Program-made: the position numbers and the translations under genes | In this document: positions 6,828-10,116 of the stretch, one piece after another | Position numbering within the stretch: the stretch's first letter is position 1 | Layout of the letters: each line of letters opens with the position of its first letter | NCBI GenBank assembly: GCA_026770585.1 | Contig: MU646343.1 | Span: 1,116,414-1,126,529, forward strand | Direction: 5' to 3' | Length of the DNA stretch: 10,116 nucleotides | Source of the DNA: Baffinella frigidus | Taxonomy: Eukaryota > Cryptophyceae > Cryptomonadales > Baffinellaceae | Notes under the pieces: generated by a model | Database searches by the model: none | What the model saw: the letters and a program-made list of their open reading frames with translations, nothing else | Told to the model about the DNA's origin: nothing

Positions 6828-6876
6828 GTGTTGTCCGCGCTGGAGTGCGCGCTGACGATGAACCGCATCTTCGCAG
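6828..6876 (+). pseudogene. Copy of exon 5 5' half with acceptor
   Basis: After GGTGCAG the span encodes V-L-S-A-L-E-C-A-L-T-M-N-R-I-F-A, identical to exon 5, then stops matching at ATCTTCGC. The complementary 3' half appears at 7417-7477, on the other side of the full exon. Confidence 0.85.
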
Positions 6877-7078
6877 GGGTTGCCAAAAGTCAATTTGTCC
6901 CTGGGAACTGTGGTTGGCAAAAGACATCACCGTCTTTAAAGACGGTTCCAAAGCGATCTACCCTCTCCAGCAGTCTGGCGTGGCAGGTCAGTGATGGTCC
7001 TGGCGGGGCACAGGTGCTATCTCTCTCTGAAAGGGTGATGGATGTGAACTCAAGTGTTCGCTCCCCGTATTACCGCAG

Positions 7079-7178
7079 GTGCTGTCCGCGCTGGAGTGTG
7101 CGCTGACGATGAACCGCATCTTCGCCTTCAAGGGCATGGCGATGCTCTTCGCGTACGGCATGCGCCGCGGCTTCCCTG
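7079..7178 (+). CDS. MFS transporter exon 5: TM11 region
   Basis: From acceptor ATTACCGCAG to donor GTGCTG: 33 codons plus one base (phase 1). They include VLSALECALTMNRIFAF, KGMAMLFAYGM and RRGFPG. Joined to exon 4 it reads ...NESGA-VLSALEC..., aligned with the recalled family segment Q-G-V-V-Q-G-M-I-T-G-I-R. It is the only complete one among four exon 5 copies, with both splice sites. Confidence 0.8.
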
Positions 7179-7257
7179 GTGCTGCTCTCCGCTCTCCCAG
7201 CTACTTATCAGGCGCCGAGTTCCTTTCCCCCCGGATATCTGGGGGGAAAGCGTTTAA

Positions 7258-7340
7258 AATTCCAAGGCAATGGATAAGATTCTAGTACACATAGTTTAGA
7301 TGGACTGTATCCGTGAAGCCCCCGGTGGCTGCTAAGTGGT
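7258..7340. repeat. Second copy of dispersed repeat (partner 4199-4286)
   Basis: ATTCCAAGGCAATGGATAAG, GATTCTAGTACA, GACTGTATCCGTGAAGC and GGTGGCTGCTAAGTGGT match the element at 4144-4286 in order with scattered differences. The left terminal repeat is not evident here. Confidence 0.8.
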
Positions 7341-7416
7341 AGGGTCACTCTACTGCTATCGGGAAGATGTTTCGCGAGTCAACCCACATGCAAACTGTCA
7401 GCTTTTGAGTAGATTC

Positions 7417-7477
7417 ATCTTCGCCTTCACGGGCATGGCTATGCTCTTCGCTTACGGCATGCGCCGCGGCTTCCCCG
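7417..7477 (+). pseudogene. Copy of exon 5 3' half, donor separated
   Basis: From ATCTTCGCC to GGCTTCCCCG the span encodes I-F-A-F-T-G-M-A-M-L-F-A-Y-G-M-R-R-G-F-P, one residue different from exon 5 (T for K). The donor GT is missing here. GGTGCTGCTCTCCC, matching exon 5's donor side, reappears at 7786-7799 after the telomere-like array. Confidence 0.8.
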
Positions 7478-7479
7478 GC

Positions 7480-7785
7480 ACACCCTAATCCCTAATCCAT
7501 AAACCCTGCACGTTAAACCCTAAACCCTGAACCCTGAACCCTGAACCCTGAACCCGAAACCCGAGACCCTAAACCCTAAGCCCTAAACCCTGGCCCCTAA
7601 ACCCTGAACCATGAACCCTGAACTCTAAACCCCAAACCCTGAACCCCAAACCCTAAACCCTACACCCTAAACCCTAAATCCTAAACCCTGCATCCTAACC
7701 CCTAACCCCTCAACCCCAACCCCTGCACCCTAAATTATAAACCCTAAACCCTAAACCCTGAAACCTGAACCGTAAACCCTGAACC
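7480..7785. repeat. Interstitial telomere-like array (CCCTAAA/CCCTGAA)
   Basis: About 300 bp of CCCTAAA, CCCTGAA, CCCCTAAC and similar 7-mers, degenerate but continuous. On the opposite strand this is TTTAGGG-type. It lies between the end of the exon 5 3' copy and a matching donor-side fragment. Confidence 0.95.
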
Positions 7786-7921
7786 GGTGCTGCTCTCCCA
7801 AACAGGGTCACTCGGAAAACTCCTCGGTTTCAGGGTAGGTAGCACACGATATCGGACAAGGGTAAGATTAGGGCACCTAGGAGCGCGTGTTATTTACGTT
7901 TGCCCCCCTCGGAAACCGCAG

Positions 7922-8278
7922 GGGGGGGGTTCGTGTTGTGCTCGGTGACATGGGTGGTTGCGCTCTCACAGCAAATAATGAACGCCCCCCCCCCGGGGGG
8001 CGTGGGGGGTTTCTTCGTGGGTGCTCGGTGACATGTGTGGTTGCGGTTCCACGGCAACCGATTAACGTTTGCCCCCCAGAAGCGTGTGTGACTGACGTTT
8101 GCCACCGTTGGGAACCTCAGGGGGGTTCTTCGTGCTGTGCTCCGTGACATGTGTGGTTGCGGTTCCACGGCAAATGATTGACGCTTCCCCCCCAGAAGCG
8201 TGTGTGACTGACGGGTGCCCCCCCTGGGAACCTCAGGGGGGTTCTTCGTGCTATGCTCGGTGGCATGTGTGGTTGCCC
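7922..8278 (+). pseudogene. Four copies of the exon 6 acceptor and 5' half
   Basis: Copies start at about 7922, 8005, 8121 and 8237. Three follow AACCTCAG or AACCGCAG; the second lacks a clear AG. Copies 3 and 4 encode G-F-F-V-L-C/Y-S-V-T/A-C-V-V-A, against G-F-F-V-L-C-S-M-S-C-V-V-A in the real exon. Linker sequence (GACGTTTGCCCCCC, AGAAGCGTGTGTGACTGACG) repeats between them. All lack the exon's 3' half and donor. Confidence 0.8.
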
Positions 8279-8450
8279 TCATGTTAATAGGCTAACGGCC
8301 TGAAAATGGGGTAGTTAGGCCTACGGCATTGCCTAGGACCTCCTACCGTAGGCCGAGGGATCCTAGGACCAAAAAGTCTCGGCCTACGGTAGGAGGTCCT
8401 AGGCAATGCCCTAGGCCTAACTACCCCATTTTCAGGACGTTAGCCTATGA
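8279..8450. mobile_element. Long foldback element in intron 5
   Basis: Nearly perfect arms of about 70 bp (GGCTAACGGCCTGAAAATGG...CCTACCGTAGGCCGAG and complement) surround a short loop, GGATCCTAGGACCAAAAAGT. A perfect 14-bp direct repeat ATGTGTGGTTGCCC abuts the proposed ends (8265-8278 and 8451-8464). Alternatively TA dinucleotides (8288-8289, 8446-8447) bound a shorter element. No coding content. Confidence 0.8.
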
Positions 8451-8504
8451 ATGTGTGGTTGCCCACGGCAAATGGTTGACGTTTGCCCCCCTTGGGAACC
8501 TCAG

Positions 8505-8572
8505 GCGGGTTCTTCGTGCTGTGCTCGATGTCGTGCGTGGTTGCCATCGGCATCATGACGGCCATCCAGAAG
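8505..8572 (+). CDS. MFS transporter exon 6: TM12
   Basis: From acceptor GAACCTCAG, two bases complete the phase 1 codon of exon 5. Then 22 codons give GFFVLCSMSCVVAIGIMTAI and Q-K. It ends before donor GTCCGA (phase 0). The sequence is a single hydrophobic helix, matching the last helix of the HIAT1-type fold (recalled F-L-F-G-A-C-S-V-L-L-A-L). It is the only copy of five that continues past the VVA codons to a donor. Confidence 0.8.
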
Positions 8573-8810
8573 GTCCGAACCCCGAAACCCGAAACCTTGA
8601 ACCCGGAACCCGAAACCTTGGACTCGAAATACGAAACCTTGAACCCGAAACACGAAACCTTGAACCCGAAACCCGAAACCTTGAACCCGAAACCCGAAAC
8701 CCGAAACCCGAAACTCGAAGCCCTGTACACCCTTGCTAAAGCGCCGACGCCATTCCTGCCGCACCCTCTCACGTTTTTTTGTACTGAAGAGATTTTGCGC
8801 ACCACCGCAG
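8573..8810 (+). other. Intron 6 with CCCGAAACCTTGAA minisatellite
   Basis: The intron starts GTCCGAACCC, and the repeat (about 8579-8721) begins immediately: CCCGAAACCTTGAA units mixed with CCCGAAA. A T-rich stretch (CACGTTTTTTTGTACTG) and the acceptor CACCACCGCAG follow. Open frames over the repeat on both strands are artefacts of its low complexity. Confidence 0.75.
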
Positions 8811-8870
8811 GACATTGCCACGGAGCGCGTTAAGCCTTTGAGCGCGGCAGCCGCCGAGGCTAAGTCATAG
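8811..8870 (+). CDS. MFS transporter terminal exon 7 with stop codon
   Basis: After CACCACCGCAG, nineteen codons in phase 0 read DIATERVKPLSAAAAEAKS and end at TAG (8868-8870). This is a short hydrophilic, lysine- and alanine-bearing cytoplasmic tail, as expected after the last helix of an MFS protein. The stop lies inside the first unit of the downstream palindromic repeat (AAGTCATAGATGG). The total coding length from exon 1 is 584 nt and every junction keeps frame. Confidence 0.72.
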   Translation, partial: DIATERVKPLSAAAAEAKS

Positions 8871-9059
8871 ATGGTCTATCTAAATTGTAGACGGTCCATC
8901 TAAGTCAAAGATGGTCCATCTACCCTACATGTAGATGGTCCATCTAAATCTTAGATGGTCCATCTAAGTCAAAGATGGGCCGTCTACATGTCAGGACATA
9001 CGTCATAGATGGTCATTCTAAGTCATAGATGGTCCATCTAAATCGTAGATGGTCCATCT
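8869..9059. repeat. 20-bp-periodic palindromic repeat array
   Basis: Nine copies of AGATGGTCCATCT or one- to three-base variants start at 8869, 8889, 8909, 8933, 8953, 8973, 9007, 9027 and 9047. They are mostly 20 bp apart and linked by AAGTCATAG, AAGTCAAAG or AAATCGTAG. Each unit is a 5-bp inverted repeat around GTC. It begins at the transporter stop codon. Confidence 0.92.
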
Positions 9060-9084
9060 ACGATGGTTTAGCGTGTCGAGCACA

Positions 9085-9111
9085 CTCGCCCCAACCCACG
9101 GGCGGGGCGAG
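9085..9111. repeat. GC-rich stem
   Basis: CTCGCCCC and GGGGCGAG (within 9086-9111) form an 8-bp stem around AACCCACGGGC. No T-run follows, so a terminator role is not supported. Confidence 0.5.
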
Positions 9112-9130
9112 GGCAGACAGCGCACTGCCT

Positions 9131-9183
9131 ACTGTAGGGTCCTAGGGGGGGGGGGGGGGGGCCTCATGAGCGAGGTACCCCTG
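9131..9183. mobile_element. Solo right end of a CAGGGGTACC foldback element
   Basis: CTGTAGGGTCCTAGG, a run of 17 G, then CTCATGAGCGAGGTACCCCTG at the right end. It is the reverse complement of the left arm of the next element (9242-9293), so the two form a larger inverted repeat. No matching left end is seen. Confidence 0.65.
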
Positions 9184-9241
9184 TGTTCTTGAGATGTGTT
9201 CTTGAGGTGTGTTGCGGGATGTTTCGTTCGCGGATCATGTC

Positions 9242-9360
9242 CAGGGATACCTCGCTCATAAGGCGGCACCCCCCCCTAGGACCCTACAGTAGGCCTACAT
9301 ATGGCCCTACGGTGGCCCTAGGGGGGGGGGGCGTGGCTCCTTGTGAGGGAGGTACCCCTG
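9242..9360. mobile_element. CAGGGGTACC-type foldback element, copy 2
   Basis: Left end CAGGGATACCTCGCTCATAAG, right end CTTGTGAGGGAGGTACCCCTG, with internal C-run/G-run arms joined through CCCTAGGACCCTACAGTAGG. About 119 bp, non-coding. No clear target duplication. Confidence 0.75.
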
Positions 9361-9431
9361 TATCACGGGCGGATGCGTTTGCTGTTCGCGAAGAGCGATG
9401 TGTGGGATTTGCGGCCGTCGGCCTAAGTCTG

Positions 9432-9516
9432 AGAGGGACCATCTAAGTCAAAGATGGTCCAACTACATGCCACGTCATAGATGGTCAATCTTTGCCACGT
9501 CATAGATGGTCAATCT
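9432..9516. repeat. Second cluster of the AGATGGTCCATCT palindrome
   Basis: Four more diverged units start at 9432, 9452, 9479 and 9504 (AGAGGGACCATCT, AGATGGTCCAACT and two AGATGGTCAATCT). The linker GCCACGTCAT occurs twice. The last unit overlaps the stop of the candidate minus-strand exon. Confidence 0.85.
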
Positions 9517-9609
9517 AGGTGAGCTCACGAAGCATGTCGCATGGCGTCTGCGGGGCCTGCAGTGCCCTGCGCCACGCCCAGACTTCGTGGAGTTTCTTCC
9601 AGCTAGCGG
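9515..9609 (-). CDS. Candidate terminal exon of a convergent unknown gene
   Basis: On the minus strand, after GAATCGACGCAG, two bases and thirty codons read ASWKKLHEVWAWRRAL, Q-A-P-Q-T-P-C-D-M-L-R-E-L-T and then TAG (9517-9515). The composition is protein-like and GC-rich. As with the transporter exons, the acceptor-side sequence is tandemly duplicated just upstream (TTCAGGATGTGGAATCGA twice, about 9613-9672). I do not recognise the product and found no upstream exon. The plus-strand reading is the alternative, but it lacks matching signals. Confidence 0.35.
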
Positions 9610-9742
9610 CTGCGTCGATTCCACATCCTGAATACACTCTCGAAATGCACTCTCGATTCCACATCCTGAACACTCTCTCGAACATCCTACCTCCTCCTTC
9701 GTGCGCTCGAGTCTTACTCGTACGGACCGTGGGTGTGCCCGA

Positions 9743-9875
9743 CAGGGGTACCTCGCTCATAAGAAACCGTCCCCCCTAGGACCCAGGACCCAGGACCCTT
9801 CACTAGGCCCACGTCTAGGGCCCTACGGTGACCCTTAGGGGGGGGGGGCAGTTTCTCATGAGCGAGGTACCCCTG
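9743..9875. mobile_element. CAGGGGTACC-type foldback element, copy 3
   Basis: Perfect 18-bp terminal inverted repeat CAGGGGTACCTCGCTCAT, with arms continuing through AAGAAAC/GTTTCTC and C-run/G-run. 133 bp. Imperfect direct repeats ACGGACCGTGGGTGTGC (9722-9738) and ACGGACCATGGGCGCGC (9877-9893) lie near, but not abutting, the left end. Confidence 0.85.
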
Positions 9876-10007
9876 CACGGACCATGGGCGCGCGTGTCTC
9901 AGGCCCTGGTGTAAAGCATGGCCACATGGATAGAAAGAGACCTTTATTACCACCAACACGGCCGCCATGTCTGCACCCCCGCCGAGGCTGTGTCTGAGCA
10001 GGGCCTA
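9876..10007. other. Flank without a supported gene
   Basis: No supported gene. On the minus strand, CAGACATGGCGGCCGTGTTG (a start-like context) is followed by GGTGGTAATAAAGG. That could be a first exon with a GTAATA donor or a polyadenylation-like AATAAA, but nothing else corroborates either. Confidence 0.4.
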
Positions 10008-10107
10008 TCCCTTAAGTGGCGAGTAGGCGCACACGCCCTACCGTAGGGCCCTAGGACCTGCACAGGACCTCAGGAGGTCTATTTTGACCCCCTCGCCACT
10101 TAAGGGA
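10008..10107. mobile_element. TCCCTTAAGTGGCGAG foldback element
   Basis: Perfect 16-bp terminal inverted repeats TCCCTTAAGTGGCGAG at both ends, 100 bp in total. The interior has CCCTACCGTAGGG (10036-10048) and CCTAGGACC. The termini resemble the element at 2244-2514. It is flanked by TA on the left and TG on the right. Confidence 0.8.
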
Positions 10108-10116
10108 TGGAGGTCA

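Larger units (their letters stand above)
6176..7078 (+). other. Intron 4
   Basis: It begins GTCCGAACCCGAAAACC and runs directly into CCCTAAA/CCCGAAA-type telomere-like repeats (6183-6232). Similar tracts lie at 6420-6455, 6512-6555, 6584-6672 and 6745-6780. The rest is exon 4 and exon 5 copies, listed separately, plus a perfect 18-bp palindrome ACCGTCTTTAAAGACGGT at 6929-6946. Confidence 0.7.
7179..8504 (+). other. Intron 5
   Basis: It holds a stem TTTCCCCCC/GGGGGGAAA (7224-7249), the second dispersed-repeat copy, an exon 5 3' copy, a telomere-like array, four exon 6 acceptor copies and a foldback element, all listed separately. From 7790 to 7890 I see nothing further. Confidence 0.7.

Noticed and set aside
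7480-7785. True chromosome end
   Set aside because: The array is degenerate, internal, and flanked on both sides by copies of the same exon junction, so it is interstitial.
8329-8821. Long open frames on both strands over 8500-8750
   Set aside because: Produced by the CCCGAAACCTTGAA minisatellite, which lacks stops. Only 8505-8572 is real coding sequence here.
8869-9059. CRISPR array
   Set aside because: Units are short palindromes 20 bp apart with repeated, not unique, linkers, in a eukaryotic context.
9934-9968. Possible minus-strand first exon starting MAAVLV
   Set aside because: A start-like context and a GTAATA follow, but no partner exon or protein similarity is visible.

Overview
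The window looks like nuclear DNA from a protist or alga. It contains no bacterial-type gene layout. Coding sequence is cut into short GC-rich exons (60-113 nt) by GT-AG introns of about 0.24-2.4 kb. Six of the seven identified exons follow a CAG|G acceptor. TTTAGGG/CCCTAAA-type telomere-like tracts are scattered through the introns. Foldback (MITE-like) elements are abundant. An alveolate or a similar TTTAGGG alga fits, but I cannot name the organism.

Main gene (+ strand, 1352-8870): seven exons join in a consistent reading frame across every intron phase. They give the C-terminal half (193 residues, about six membrane segments) of a major facilitator transporter. By remembered family sequence the order and spacing best match the TetA/HIAT1 (MFSD14) type. 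Exons are 1352-1464, 3906-3966, 5438-5531, 6088-6175, 7079-7178, 8505-8572 and 8811-8870 (stop TAG 8868-8870). The N-terminal half should lie upstream of the window. Bases 1-1351 are read as intron.

The striking feature is what surrounds each exon. Nearly every exon is flanked inside its introns by partial copies of itself. Copies of the acceptor plus exon 5' half mostly lie upstream; copies of the exon 3' half plus donor lie downstream. Exon 2 also has an antisense copy. Telomere-like tracts often start where an exon copy breaks off. Foldback elements of at least five TIR types are inserted in the same introns. One of them has what looks like an empty or footprint site elsewhere in the window.

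Region by region: 1-1351 holds telomere-like DNA, a 133-bp tandem duplication, exon 1 acceptor copies and a foldback element. 1465-3905 (intron 1) holds donor copies, a large broken inverted repeat, two foldback elements and a 16-bp x6 satellite. 3967-5437 (intron 2) holds exon 2 donor copies, an antisense exon 2 and three tandem exon 3 copies. 5532-6087 is intron 3. 6176-7078 (intron 4) holds exon 4 and exon 5 copies. 7179-8504 (intron 5) holds an exon 5 copy, a 300-bp telomere-like array, four exon 6 copies and a foldback element. 8573-8810 (intron 6) is mostly minisatellite. Beyond the stop is a 20-bp-periodic palindromic array. A candidate terminal exon of a convergent minus-strand gene ends at its far side. 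The rest is CAGGGGTACC-type and TCCCTTAAG-type foldback elements.
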